The notes: generated by a model not told the origin, from the letters alone. 14,499 bases of DNA from an uncultured Oscillospiraceae bacterium (GCA_900762005.1 CAAFEV010000202.1:1-14499); one strand, 5' to 3'; numbered from the stretch's first letter, positions 7,921 to 14,499 are shown. Numbers and translations: made by a program.

Positions 7921-8222
7921 ACTTCGACCTGTGGCAAGGTCGCACTAGTCGGGGAGATAGCGGTGCCCTGTAACCTGCAATCCGCTATAGCAGGGATGAA
8001 CTCCCATGGAAGGGCCTTTGCTGTGTCGCTGTCCGTGTAAGCGATGTTGAGGGATCGGTCTTGCGCAATGCGCTCCTGTGAACCATGTCAGGCGGGGAAC
8101 CGAGCAGCATTAAGCAGATCTGCGTGTGTGCCGCGAGGTCACCGTTCCTGAGTTGGCTGCGCGGGAAACGGATATGGTATTCGGTTCAACCTTGGGTGTG
8201 CGATCTTGCCATGGGTCGAAGT
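7921..8222 (+). ncRNA. ffs: signal recognition particle RNA, large bacterial type
   Basis: This is the RNA scaffold of the signal recognition particle, which with Ffh targets membrane and secreted proteins. The ends pair as a 25-position helix with a few mismatches or wobbles (7921-7945 with 8198-8222). The Alu part shows GGGGAG/CTCCC (7951-7956 with 8001-8005), AGCGG/CCGCT (7959-7963 with 7982-7986) and CCCTG/CAGGG (7966-7970 with 7991-7995), plus the known TGTAACCTGCAATCCGC wording. The S-domain helix 8 shows GTCAGG at 8087-8092, the stem CGG-GGAA-CCG with a GGAA tetraloop at 8096-8099, and AGCAGC at 8103-8108, the Ffh-binding site. The mature ends are set from the pairing and may be off by a few bases. 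A terminator follows directly. It is the scr type of Bacillus, not the short 4.5S type. Confidence 0.95.
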
Positions 8223-8223
8223 A

Positions 8224-8259
8224 AAAAAGTGCGCTGCTTTTATCGGCAGCGCACTTTTT
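8224..8259. terminator. bidirectional terminator between SRP RNA and the membrane-protein gene
   Basis: A perfect 14-bp stem (8224-8237 with 8246-8259) with an 8-base loop has A's on its 5' flank and T's on its 3' flank, so it gives a T run on either strand. It begins two bases after the SRP RNA and ends 13 bases before the stop of the convergent gene, fitting use by both transcripts. Confidence 0.9.
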
Positions 8260-8272
8260 CTGCTTTTTTCTG

Positions 8273-9331
8273 TTACGGCTTGTTCAAATACGGCGCAATG
8301 TCCGTAACCGCGTGAAGGCTGCGGAAGATGGCTTCCTGCTCTTCAAGGGTGAAAAAGTCGCTCTCGTGTGCGTCGAAGAACAGTGTGATTGTGGACTTGC
8401 CGTCGGGTGCGGGGAATACCCAGCTTTCTGAAACAGTGTCTGCCTCTGCCCACATAAAGCGGTATATTTTAATCTCGGTACCGTCCACCGTGCGGGTGCT
8501 CAGCGTGCTGTTTTCCATCGGCGTATAGAGGTCGCCCTGCTCGACATTGAGCGTGCGGACGGGAGAAACCGCAAATGCGGCACACATATTCGCCTGCCCG
8601 TCGCGGCCGGTATAGAGCGTCAGGCTTTCCGTCGTGCCGTCGGGCAGCCATAGGCTCAGCGCATCCATCTGCAAGGCCTGTAAGACCTCCGGTAACCCGA
8701 CGGGGTGCACGCTTTGCAGATAGGCAATGCGGTCATCCTCACTGATGCCCTCGTTGAAGAACATTTCAAAGACATAGTGCCGTGCCTCGTCAACCCAGTA
8801 ATAAAATGCGGAAGTATCGCTGCCGCTCTTGTGGGTCAGACGGAAGTATTCCACTGCGCCGAAGGTAACGGTTTCCTGCTTCATGGAGTCAATGTCGATC
8901 CCGTTTGAACCGGCAAAGGTATTGTTATAATCCAGTGCCAGCAACGGCCGTTGTGTAAAGGTGACCTGTGCGCCGGCTGTATTCTGACAGTCAAGATGCA
9001 CAATGATGTTGCTCAGAGTGCCGTAATTTTGCGCAAGCCCGCCGACCGTGGGCAGATAATAGGCGGCGATGGTTTTCGGCGCGTCTGCTGCCGCCGGGTT
9101 TTCCTCGAAATACAGATTGTAGGAATCGGCACCGACCTTTTCGCTGCCGATGCTGAGCAGATTCACGCCTGCTGTCACAGTCGCAATGCAAAGCACCAGA
9201 ACCGCAGCAGCCAACAGTGCGCGGCGAATGATTTTCTTGCGCCTTACCGCAGGCTGCGCAGAGGCGTCGCTGCTTATCAGATAGGAATCCTCTATGTCAC
9301 TCATTGCGGTGAATAAATCGTCAGTATTCAC
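8273..9331 (-). CDS. single-pass membrane protein, probable partner/anti-sigma of the ECF sigma factor
   Basis: The 352-residue protein has a cytoplasmic tail of about 33 residues with an acidic DLFTAMSDIEDSYL segment, a basic RRKKIIRR stretch, one membrane helix at about 36-57, and an extracytoplasmic part of about 295 residues. This layout, directly behind and 11 bases overlapping an ECF sigma gene, marks it as a probable regulator of that factor. The tail is too short for a zinc-binding anti-sigma domain and has no HxxxCxxC motif. Residues 154-211 and 281-342 resemble each other (see findings), and both recall DUF4367-like domains. The start is GTG with AAGGAGGG 8 bases ahead. Its regulatory sense, inhibitor or otherwise, is inferred from position only. 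Confidence 0.75.
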   Translation of the reverse strand: MNTDDLFTAMSDIEDSYLISSDASAQPAVRRKKIIRRALLAAAVLVLCIATVTAGVNLLSIGSEKVGADSYNLYFEENPAAADAPKTIAAYYLPTVGGLAQNYGTLSNIIVHLDCQNTAGAQVTFTQRPLLALDYNNTFAGSNGIDIDSMKQETVTFGAVEYFRLTHKSGSDTSAFYYWVDEARHYVFEMFFNEGISEDDRIAYLQSVHPVGLPEVLQALQMDALSLWLPDGTTESLTLYTGRDGQANMCAAFAVSPVRTLNVEQGDLYTPMENSTLSTRTVDGTEIKIYRFMWAEADTVSESWVFPAPDGKSTITLFFDAHESDFFTLEEQEAIFRSLHAVTDIAPYLNKP

Positions 9332-9887
9332 TGAGATAGCCCTCCTTTTTCAAATAGGATTTACATTTTTCCCGGGTGCGGTAGAGCAGAACGCTGACCG
9401 ACTGCTTGCGCATCCCGAACCCATGCGCAATGCGCTCCAGCGGTTCAACGAAAAAATACCGCCGGAGAAAGATATCCCGCTCCCGCGCGGGAAGCGTACC
9501 GAGAAAGCGGTTGACGGCACTTGACAGCTCCTTTGCCGCGAATTCCTTTTCCGGGCTATCCGGGCTGCTGATGCAATTTTCCAGCTCCTCAAGCACCAGT
9601 GCCGTCTCGCCGCCGCCCCGCTTTGCACAGTGCTGCGCGTGGTAATAATTGATTGCCGCATTCCGTGTCAGCCTTGCAAAATAATACTTGATATGCTCCG
9701 GCTTCTGCGGCGGAACCGTCTGCCATACCTGCTGCAATGCATCGGCAACACATTCCTCCGCATCCTCGCGGTTATGAAGAATGTTCTCGGCGATATGATG
9801 GCAGTAGCTGCCGTATTTGGCTTGCAGCGCACCGAGTGCGGCTTCGTTTTTCCGCTGCAGCTGCAAGGTAAGCTCTGTGTCGGTCAT
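9321..9887 (-). CDS. ECF-type RNA polymerase sigma factor (sigma-70 family)
   Basis: The 188-residue protein is a small alternative sigma factor that directs RNA polymerase to a stress or envelope regulon. Region 2 covers about 10-85 (ENILHNREDAEECVADALQQVW, then FARLTRNAAINYYH). Region 4 covers about 125-180 with LPARERDIFLRRYFF and a helix-turn-helix ending in RKQSVSVLLYRTREK. Regions 1 and 3 are absent, as in ECF factors. The ATG at 9887 is chosen because AGGGAGGAGG lies just upstream; a further in-frame ATG at 9926 has no good site. The gene overlaps the membrane-protein gene by 11 bases, so they are coupled. Its own promoter is not clear; ECF genes often control themselves, but no such site can be proven here. 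Confidence 0.9.
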   Translation of the reverse strand: MTDTELTLQLQRKNEAALGALQAKYGSYCHHIAENILHNREDAEECVADALQQVWQTVPPQKPEHIKYYFARLTRNAAINYYHAQHCAKRGGGETALVLEELENCISSPDSPEKEFAAKELSSAVNRFLGTLPARERDIFLRRYFFVEPLERIAHGFGMRKQSVSVLLYRTREKCKSYLKKEGYLSEY

Positions 9888-9912
9888 TTTCCTCCTCCCT
9901 TCTGTTTCTTGT

Positions 9913-9925
9913 TGAAGGCCCTTCA
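9913..9925. repeat. 13-bp inverted repeat upstream of the sigma gene
   Basis: TGAAGGCCCTTCA is a perfect palindrome of two 6-base arms around one central base. It lies 26 bases before the sigma-factor start in the 0.17-kb divergent region shared with dnaX. It could be an operator, but the length is modest and no regulator is known. Confidence 0.3.
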
Positions 9926-10002
9926 CCTAAAAAGACAGGATTTTCTGCTTCATATTACAGCATTTGCAAAAAGAATGCCATGATGAAATGCGTATTTCCC
10001 GA

Positions 10003-10031
10003 TTGCTTTTTTCGCCAAAATCGTTTATACT
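10003..10031 (+). promoter_or_regulatory. sigma-A-type promoter of dnaX-ybaB-recR
   Basis: TTGCTT (10003-10008) and TATACT (10026-10031) are exactly 17 bases apart. The transcript would begin near 10038, almost on the ribosome binding site GGAGG (10040-10044), so the leader before dnaX would be very short. Confidence 0.7.
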
Positions 10032-10053
10032 ATCTCCACGGAGGTGAGCAGCA

Positions 10054-11709
10054 TTGTATCAGGCGTTGTATCGTAAATACCGTCCGCAGACCTTTGACGA
10101 GGTTGCGGGACAGAGTGCCGTGACGGTCACACTGAAAAATCAGGTTGCCGGCGGCAAGCTGAGTCATGCCTATCTGTTCACCGGCTCACGCGGCACGGGA
10201 AAAACCTCCTGCGCGAAGATTTTAGCCAAGGCGGTGAACTGTGAGCAGCCCGAAAACGGCAACCCCTGCAACCGCTGTGCCGCCTGTAAGAGCATTGATG
10301 CCGGTGCGTGCATCGATGTGCAGGAGATTGACGCCGCCTCCAACAACGGCGTGGAATATGTCCGCGATTTGCGCGACGAGGCGGTGTATCTGCCCGCCGA
10401 GGTCAAAATGCGCGTGTATATTATCGACGAGGTTCATATGCTTTCGCTCAGTGCGTTTAATGCGCTGCTCAAGCTGATTGAGGAGCCGCCGGAGCACGTG
10501 CTGTTCATCCTCGCTACCACGGAGCTGCATAAGGTTCCCGCAACCATATTATCGCGCTGTCAACGCTTTGCCTTCCGCAGGCTTTCTGCGAAGGACCTGA
10601 CCGACCGATTGAATTTCATCGCCTACCGCGAGCAAATTGACCTGCAGCCGGATGCCGCAGATTATCTTGCGCGGCTTGCCGACGGCGGTATGCGCGACGC
10701 GGTGAGCCTGTTAGACCAGTGTGCCTCCGCAGCCGGCGGCGCGGTAACGCTTGAGAGTGTTTATCAGATGCTCGGTATGGCGGGCAGCGGAAAAACCGCA
10801 GAGCTGATGCAGGCAATCGCCGCGCACGACACGGCCACCGCGCTCTCGATTTTCGGCGCGCAGTATGCCGAGGGCAAGGATTTAGCCGCGATGCTCGACG
10901 AGCTGTGCACGGTTGCGCGGGATTTGCTGCTGCTGCGCACGGCACCGAAAAGCGACATGGTTTCCGGCATTTGCACGGCGAAGGAGCTGAATGACCTGCA
11001 TTTATCGGCAGGGGAGCTGTTGCGGATTGCAAGCATTCTGCGCGATGCCGCCAACGGCTTCAATACCAGCGCAAACCGCCGCATTGACGCGGAGCTTGCC
11101 ATCATCCGCCTTTGTGAGCCGGAGGCGGAGACCGACCTTGCCGCCCTCAATGCGCGTCTGAGCCGACTGGAAGAACGGCTTGCCGCGGGCATTGTGGCCG
11201 CGATACCAAGCTCTGCCGCACCGACACAACAGCGCATTGCGCCGGACAGCGCGTCTGAACCGGGCTCTGCCGCGTTTGCAGAAAACAAGCCCTCTGCTGC
11301 GCCGATCCCCGTTGCATCCGCAGAGAATAAACCGCTTAATGCGCCGCAGACCGCCGCACCCGTTCAAAAACCCCCGGCTCCGATGCCGGACGGCTTCTGG
11401 ATAAAGCTGTTGGAGCGGCTGAAAACCGCCCTGCCGCCCTACCTGTACGGCGCGTTTGTCGGCGGGAAGGATGCGCCCGTACAGGGCGAGACGGAGAACG
11501 ACACCCTGCACCTGCTTGTGCAGAACGACTGGATGTATGAACGGCTGAACACGCCGGAAACCCTACACACCGTCGCGCAATGCGCTGCGGTGCTGCTCGG
11601 CAGAGCAATAGCGGTGGATATCCGCAAACCAAAAGAACAAAAAAATGACGGCTTTGCCCGGCTGCTGAGCCGCGCAGAGCAAGAGCCGTCTGTGTTTGAT
11701 ATTATTTAA
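10054..11709 (+). CDS. dnaX: DNA polymerase III subunit gamma/tau
   Basis: The 551-residue protein is the clamp-loader and replisome-organising subunit. It starts MYQALYRKYRPQTFDEVAGQ as usual. The AAA+ core has Walker A GSRGTGKT at 44-51, a zinc-binding set C63, C72, C75 and C78 (NPCNRCAAC), Walker B YIIDEVH at 122-128, sensor 1 FILATTE at 151-157 and the arginine finger in LSRCQRF at 166-172. Residues about 390-445 form an Ala/Pro-rich linker, and the last 100 or so give a tau-like C-terminal domain. The start codon is TTG at 10054, with GGAGG 9 bases ahead. Gene order dnaX-ybaB-recR matches many Firmicutes. A slippery A-AAA-AAT heptamer near the 3' end is described in the findings. Confidence 0.96.
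   Translation: MYQALYRKYRPQTFDEVAGQSAVTVTLKNQVAGGKLSHAYLFTGSRGTGKTSCAKILAKAVNCEQPENGNPCNRCAACKSIDAGACIDVQEIDAASNNGVEYVRDLRDEAVYLPAEVKMRVYIIDEVHMLSLSAFNALLKLIEEPPEHVLFILATTELHKVPATILSRCQRFAFRRLSAKDLTDRLNFIAYREQIDLQPDAADYLARLADGGMRDAVSLLDQCASAAGGAVTLESVYQMLGMAGSGKTAELMQAIAAHDTATALSIFGAQYAEGKDLAAMLDELCTVARDLLLLRTAPKSDMVSGICTAKELNDLHLSAGELLRIASILRDAANGFNTSANRRIDAELAIIRLCEPEAETDLAALNARLSRLEERLAAGIVAAIPSSAAPTQQRIAPDSASEPGSAAFAENKPSAAPIPVASAENKPLNAPQTAAPVQKPPAPMPDGFWIKLLERLKTALPPYLYGAFVGGKDAPVQGETENDTLHLLVQNDWMYERLNTPETLHTVAQCAAVLLGRAIAVDIRKPKEQKNDGFARLLSRAEQEPSVFDII
11640..11675 (+). promoter_or_regulatory. possible slippery site and hairpin near the dnaX 3' end
   Basis: A run of seven A's (11639-11645) then T gives A-AAA-AAT in the dnaX reading frame (11640-11646). 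A -1 slip would be followed at once by TGA at 11646-11648. A 5-bp hairpin CGGCT-GCTG-AGCCG (11659-11672) starts 12 bases downstream. It might stimulate slipping, though the usual distance is shorter. Confidence 0.25.
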
Positions 11710-11727
11710 TTTAAAGGAGAAGAAGCA

Positions 11728-12072
11728 ATGGCAAAGGGTGGTTTCCGCGGTCAAATCGGCGGCGGCATGAACGCAAATATGATGAAGCAGGCGCAGAAGA
11801 TGCAGCAGGATATGCTGCGTATGCAGGAGGAAATGGAGAGCAAGGAATACGACGCGACCGTCGGCGGAGGCGTGGTGCGTGCGGTGGTCAACGGCAAGCA
11901 CGAAGTGCTCTCTCTGACGATTGACCCGGAGGCGGTTGACCCCGAAGAGGTCGAAATGCTGCAGGATATGATTGTCGGCGCGGTCAACGAGGCGATGCGC
12001 AAGGCGGATGCCGAGGCAACGCAGAGTATGTCGCGGCTAACCGGCGGACTGAATCTGGGCGGACTGTTCTGA
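11728..12072 (+). CDS. ybaB: YbaB/EbfC-family nucleoid-associated protein
   Basis: The 114-residue protein belongs to the YbaB/EbfC family, small dimeric DNA-binding proteins found with dnaX and recR. It has a Met- and Gln-rich helical N-terminal half (NMMKQAQKMQQDMLRMQEEM), the family core ATVGGGVVRAVVNGKHEVLSLTIDPEAVD at about 48-76, and a C-terminal GGLNLGGLF. The start ATG has AAAGGAGA at 11713-11720. The stop TGA shares its last base with the recR start (TGATG). Its precise role beside recombination repair is not known; length and layout are typical. Confidence 0.95.
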   Translation: MAKGGFRGQIGGGMNANMMKQAQKMQQDMLRMQEEMESKEYDATVGGGVVRAVVNGKHEVLSLTIDPEAVDPEEVEMLQDMIVGAVNEAMRKADAEATQSMSRLTGGLNLGGLF

Positions 12073-12671
12073 TGCGATATTTTCCCGCCGCGTTAGAGCG
12101 GCTGACCGAGCAATTTGCAAAGCTGCCGGGTATCGGCGGTAAGACCGCGCAGCGGCTTGCCTTTCATCTGCTGAGCCTGCCGCAGCAGGAGGCGCAGGAG
12201 TTTGCCGACGCAATTTTAGAGGCAAAAAAGGCGGTACATCTGTGCCCGCAGTGTCAGAATCTGACCGACCGCGACCTGTGTCCGATTTGTGACGATGAAA
12301 CACGTGACCACAGCACCATTTGCGTCGTTGCCGACCCGAAGGATGTGATTGCGATGGAGCGCGCACGGGAATTCTCCGGGGTATATCACGTTTTGCACGG
12401 CGTTATCTCTCCGCTGAATCACATCGGGCCGGATGATATTTGCATCCGTGAGCTGCTGGCACGCATCGGCTCGGGCGAGGTGCGCGAGGTGATTATGGCG
12501 ACGAACCCCGACACCGAGGGCGAGGCGACGGCAATGTATCTTTCACGTCTACTCAAGCCGATGGAGGTGCGCGTTACGCGGCTTGCATACGGCATTCCCG
12601 TGGGCAGTCAGCTGGAGTATGCCGACGAAGTGACGCTGCTGCGCGCCTTAGAGGGCCGCCGCGAAATTTAA
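12072..12671 (+). CDS. recR: recombination mediator RecR
   Basis: The 199-residue protein is RecR, which with RecO (and RecF) loads RecA on gapped single-stranded DNA during recombinational repair. A helix-hairpin-helix sits at LPGIGGKTAQRLAFHLL (18-34). The zinc finger has C58, C61, C70 and C73 (CPQCQNLTDRDLCPIC). The Toprim domain follows, with CVVADPKDVIAMERA (84-98) and ATNPDTEGEATAMYL (143-157). A typical ending LAYGIPVGSQLEYADEVTLLRALEGR completes it. It is translationally coupled to ybaB by a one-base overlap and is the last gene before the terminator. Confidence 0.97.
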   Translation: MRYFPAALERLTEQFAKLPGIGGKTAQRLAFHLLSLPQQEAQEFADAILEAKKAVHLCPQCQNLTDRDLCPICDDETRDHSTICVVADPKDVIAMERAREFSGVYHVLHGVISPLNHIGPDDICIRELLARIGSGEVREVIMATNPDTEGEATAMYLSRLLKPMEVRVTRLAYGIPVGSQLEYADEVTLLRALEGRREI

Positions 12672-12680
12672 CGAAAGAAA

Positions 12681-12718
12681 CACCCCCGAACGGACGGCAA
12701 TTCGTCTGTTTGGGGGTG
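12681..12718. terminator. bidirectional terminator between recR and the ABC transporter
   Basis: A 16-position stem (12681-12696 with 12703-12718, two G-U pairs as read on the plus strand) has a 6-base loop. It starts 9 bases after recR and ends 9 bases before the stop of the convergent ABC gene. A T-rich stretch follows on the minus strand (TTTCTTT); on the plus strand only a short one. It probably serves both transcripts. Confidence 0.85.
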
Positions 12719-12726
12719 CTTTGGCC

Positions 12727-13416
12727 TTAGCTCTGTGCTTCCGCTTTCTTCTCACGCAGCAGCAGCTTACCGTCGCGCATCCGATAAATGACATCCAGCT
12801 CGTCCATCACGTCCACATCATGCGTGACGATAATCACGCAGTAGTCACGCTCGGAGGCAAGCTTTTTGAGCAGTGCGATAATCAACGCGCTGTTTTCGTA
12901 GTCCAGATTGCCGGTCGGCTCGTCGGCAAGCAAAAGGTGCGTATCGCAGGCAAGCGCACGCGCAATGGCGACACGCTGCTGTTCGCCGCCGGAGAGCGTA
13001 GCAGGGAAGCGGCGCAGCACCTCGGCGGGCAAGTCCACCTCGCGCAGAAGCTCTGCGGCGCGCGCAGCCGCCTTTTTTGCGGGAATACCGCGCAGCTCCA
13101 TGGGATACATTACATTCTCCTGCACCGTCAGAAGCGGCAGCAGGCGGAAGCTCTGATAAATCACGGAGACCTTTTCGCGGCGGTACTTTTCCAGATCCAT
13201 CTTACTTGTGGCTACGCCGTCGAGCAAGACCTCGCCGGACTGCGGCAGGGCAAGTCCCGCCATCAGCGAAAGTGCGGTGCTCTTGCCGCTGCCGGACTTT
13301 CCGACAATGCCGTAGACCTTTCCGCGCTCAAAGCCGCAAGAGAGATCCTTGAGCACGCTCACTGTCTGATAACGGCTGCGATAGCTGAAATTGATGTGAC
13401 TTAATTCTAAAATCAT
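12727..13416 (-). CDS. ABC transporter ATP-binding protein, MacB/LolD-like
   Basis: The 229-residue protein is an ABC ATPase of the MacB/LolD-like class that pairs with FtsX-type permeases. Walker A GKSGSGKST is at 39-47, a Q-loop Gln is at 88 (VIYQSFRLLP), the signature LSGGEQQRVAIARAL is at 141-155, Walker B LLLADEPT at 161-168 and the switch His at 199 (VTHD). All catalytic motifs are intact. It follows the permease gene after 5 bases, with a ribosome binding site (AAGGAG) inside the end of that gene, so they form one operon. Substrate is unknown; such pairs export peptides or lipids, or act on the cell wall. Confidence 0.92.
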   Translation of the reverse strand: MILELSHINFSYRSRYQTVSVLKDLSCGFERGKVYGIVGKSGSGKSTALSLMAGLALPQSGEVLLDGVATSKMDLEKYRREKVSVIYQSFRLLPLLTVQENVMYPMELRGIPAKKAAARAAELLREVDLPAEVLRRFPATLSGGEQQRVAIARALACDTHLLLADEPTGNLDYENSALIIALLKKLASERDYCVIIVTHDVDVMDELDVIYRMRDGKLLLREKKAEAQS

Positions 13417-13421
13417 AGCGG

Positions 13422-14499
13422 TTACTCCTTTTCACTGAGAATCGAGAGCAGGTCGGTATAGTTTGCACGCAGCAGGGCGGCTGCGGTTGCCAGCAGATAA
13501 CCGAGGGCAAAGGTGAAGGCGAAAAGCGATTGCAGGCTCCACGGCGCAACCAGCCGCCAAAGCAGCAGCCCCAGCACCGTGCCGCCCAGACAGAGCAGCG
13601 TCTGTTCGCCGAAAAATACGAAGAAAGCGGTACGCCGCTTTGCCCCGAGCGAACGCAGAACGGCAAGCTCGGTTTTTCGCCGTGATGCCATCAGGTACGC
13701 CGCTGTTGCTCCGCAGAAGAAGGACAGAATCGTTGCGATAATTCGCATTCGCCCGATAAAGGCGACGCTCGAATCGAGCTTTTCCGCGGCGTTGAGGTAC
13801 TCGCTGTCCTCGAACACCGGGTAAATCCGGAAACGTGCGGTTTTTCTTGTGCGGCTGTAGCCAAGCTCGTCGAGGGTATCCTTTGCCTCCTGCAAGCGCG
13901 ACGCATCTGCCAGCCGGAAGGTACCGCCGGAATAGGCGTTTCGGTGGCTGATTGCCGGGAAGAAATCCTCCTCGTCGAGACCGAACCACACGTGAGCTAC
14001 CAATGGTTCGTTATCCAGCCGGGTATAGAAATTGCCGTCTGCATTCTTACTTTCATAGCAGCCGATGATTTTATATGACAGGTTCGTTGCCTCGGCTTCC
14101 GTGCCGACGAACAGGAACAAGGTGTCGCCAAGCTCCGCACCGTATTTTTCAAGGAATTTTCGGGGCACCACGCAGCAGAATTCCCGCAAATCTTCATCAA
14201 AGGTCTCGTAGGAATAAGACCAGAAATTCAGCTCGCGCAAACCGGTAAAAGCCTCGCGCTCCTCGGTAAAGTAATGCTCGCCGTAGCCGTCGAGCCATGT
14301 GACGGAGTTCTTCCCCTCCTGTTCAAAGCCGCCGGTCGCCATCAGGTTGGGGGTATAGATGATTTTCGGGCCCGAAAGGAAGCGTTCAATAAAGCTTTCA
14401 TAAGCAAAGCTGTTATTGGGAATGATGGCAGTGCCGCCCTCGGAGTAGACAACAGAGCCGTCGGACTTTGTGATTTGTCCCATAAAGCAGTAGCTTGCC
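13422..14499 (-). CDS. ABC transporter permease, FtsX/MacB type (partial)
   Basis: The reading frame is open to the right window edge, so the N-terminus is missing; an ATG at 14483 gives 353 residues but upstream codons also read through without a stop. The first 240 or so visible residues are soluble and resemble a MacB-like extracytoplasmic domain. Then come membrane helices at about 244-265 (counted from that ATG), about 287-311 and about 316-340, with the basic loop ASRRKTELAVLRSLGAKRR between the first two, which is typical of FtsX permeases. The absent N-terminus should hold the first membrane helix. The ATPase gene follows 5 bases later. The substrate cannot be judged. Confidence 0.88.
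   Translation of the reverse strand, partial: ASYCFMGQITKSDGSVVYSEGGTAIIPNNSFAYESFIERFLSGPKIIYTPNLMATGGFEQEGKNSVTWLDGYGEHYFTEEREAFTGLRELNFWSYSYETFDEDLREFCCVVPRKFLEKYGAELGDTLFLFVGTEAEATNLSYKIIGCYESKNADGNFYTRLDNEPLVAHVWFGLDEEDFFPAISHRNAYSGGTFRLADASRLQEAKDTLDELGYSRTRKTARFRIYPVFEDSEYLNAAEKLDSSVAFIGRMRIIATILSFFCGATAAYLMASRRKTELAVLRSLGAKRRTAFFVFFGEQTLLCLGGTVLGLLLWRLVAPWSLQSLFAFTFALGYLLATAAALLRANYTDLLSILSEKE

Noticed and set aside
8085..8315. Plus-strand frame in and after the SRP RNA
   Set aside because: It runs through the conserved SRP helix 8 and the terminator, so it is chance openness of a structured RNA.
11364..11373. AAAAACCCCC in the dnaX linker as a slippery site
   Set aside because: The codon phase (CAA AAA CCC CCG) does not fit the X-XXY-YYZ pattern, so a -1 slip is not supported.
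12721..13404. 227-codon plus-strand frame opposite the ABC ATPase
   Set aside because: Antisense to a gene with all ABC motifs intact; product has no recognisable domain and its start lies in the terminator region.
1..14499. CRISPR, tRNA, insertion sequence, attachment site or phage genes
   Set aside because: No regularly spaced direct repeats, cloverleaf with CCA-type end, transposase or integrase frame was seen on either strand.

Overview
The window reads as chromosomal DNA of a fairly GC-rich, Gram-positive bacterium of the class Clostridia, most likely of the Oscillospiraceae/Ruminococcaceae type. This is inferred from gene order (dgt-dnaG-rpoD, and SRP RNA near dnaX-ybaB-recR), the large SRP RNA with an Alu domain, strong AGGAGG-type ribosome binding sites, TTGACA/TATAAT-like promoters, and a clostridial ECF sigma/membrane-partner pair. 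No phage, insertion sequence, CRISPR array or tRNA was seen. Nearly all genes are housekeeping genes.

Positions 1-1671 hold a short leader region with a possible 3' end of an unidentified upstream gene, then tmcAL (tRNA-Met acetylation) and rpmE (ribosomal protein L31) with its own promoter and terminator. Positions 1736-7594 are a tightly packed plus-strand run: hflX (ribosome-associated GTPase), a YigZ/IMPACT-family gene, dgt (dNTP triphosphohydrolase), dnaG (primase) and rpoD (main sigma factor). Their start/stop overlaps or gaps are between -4 and about 45 bases. The last three form the macromolecular-synthesis cluster. From 7615 a strong promoter drives acpP (acyl carrier protein). The SRP RNA gene follows at once and ends in a terminator that looks able to work on both strands.

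Positions 8273-9887 lie on the minus strand: an ECF-type sigma factor gene overlapping a gene for a single-pass membrane protein, probably its regulator. The plus strand resumes at about 10003 with a good promoter for dnaX (TTG start), ybaB and recR, which together support DNA replication and recombinational repair and end in a strong hairpin at 12681-12718. Converging on it from the right is a minus-strand ABC transporter (MacB/FtsX-type permease, cut by the window edge, and its ATPase).

The most notable points are these: the sigma/membrane-protein cassette sits between SRP RNA and dnaX-ybaB-recR, genes that are neighbours in Bacillus; the membrane protein carries what looks like an internal duplication; SRP RNA shows no promoter of its own; and an A-AAA-AAT slippery heptamer near the 3' end of dnaX gives an immediate -1 frame stop. 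I did not find evidence for an entirely new system.
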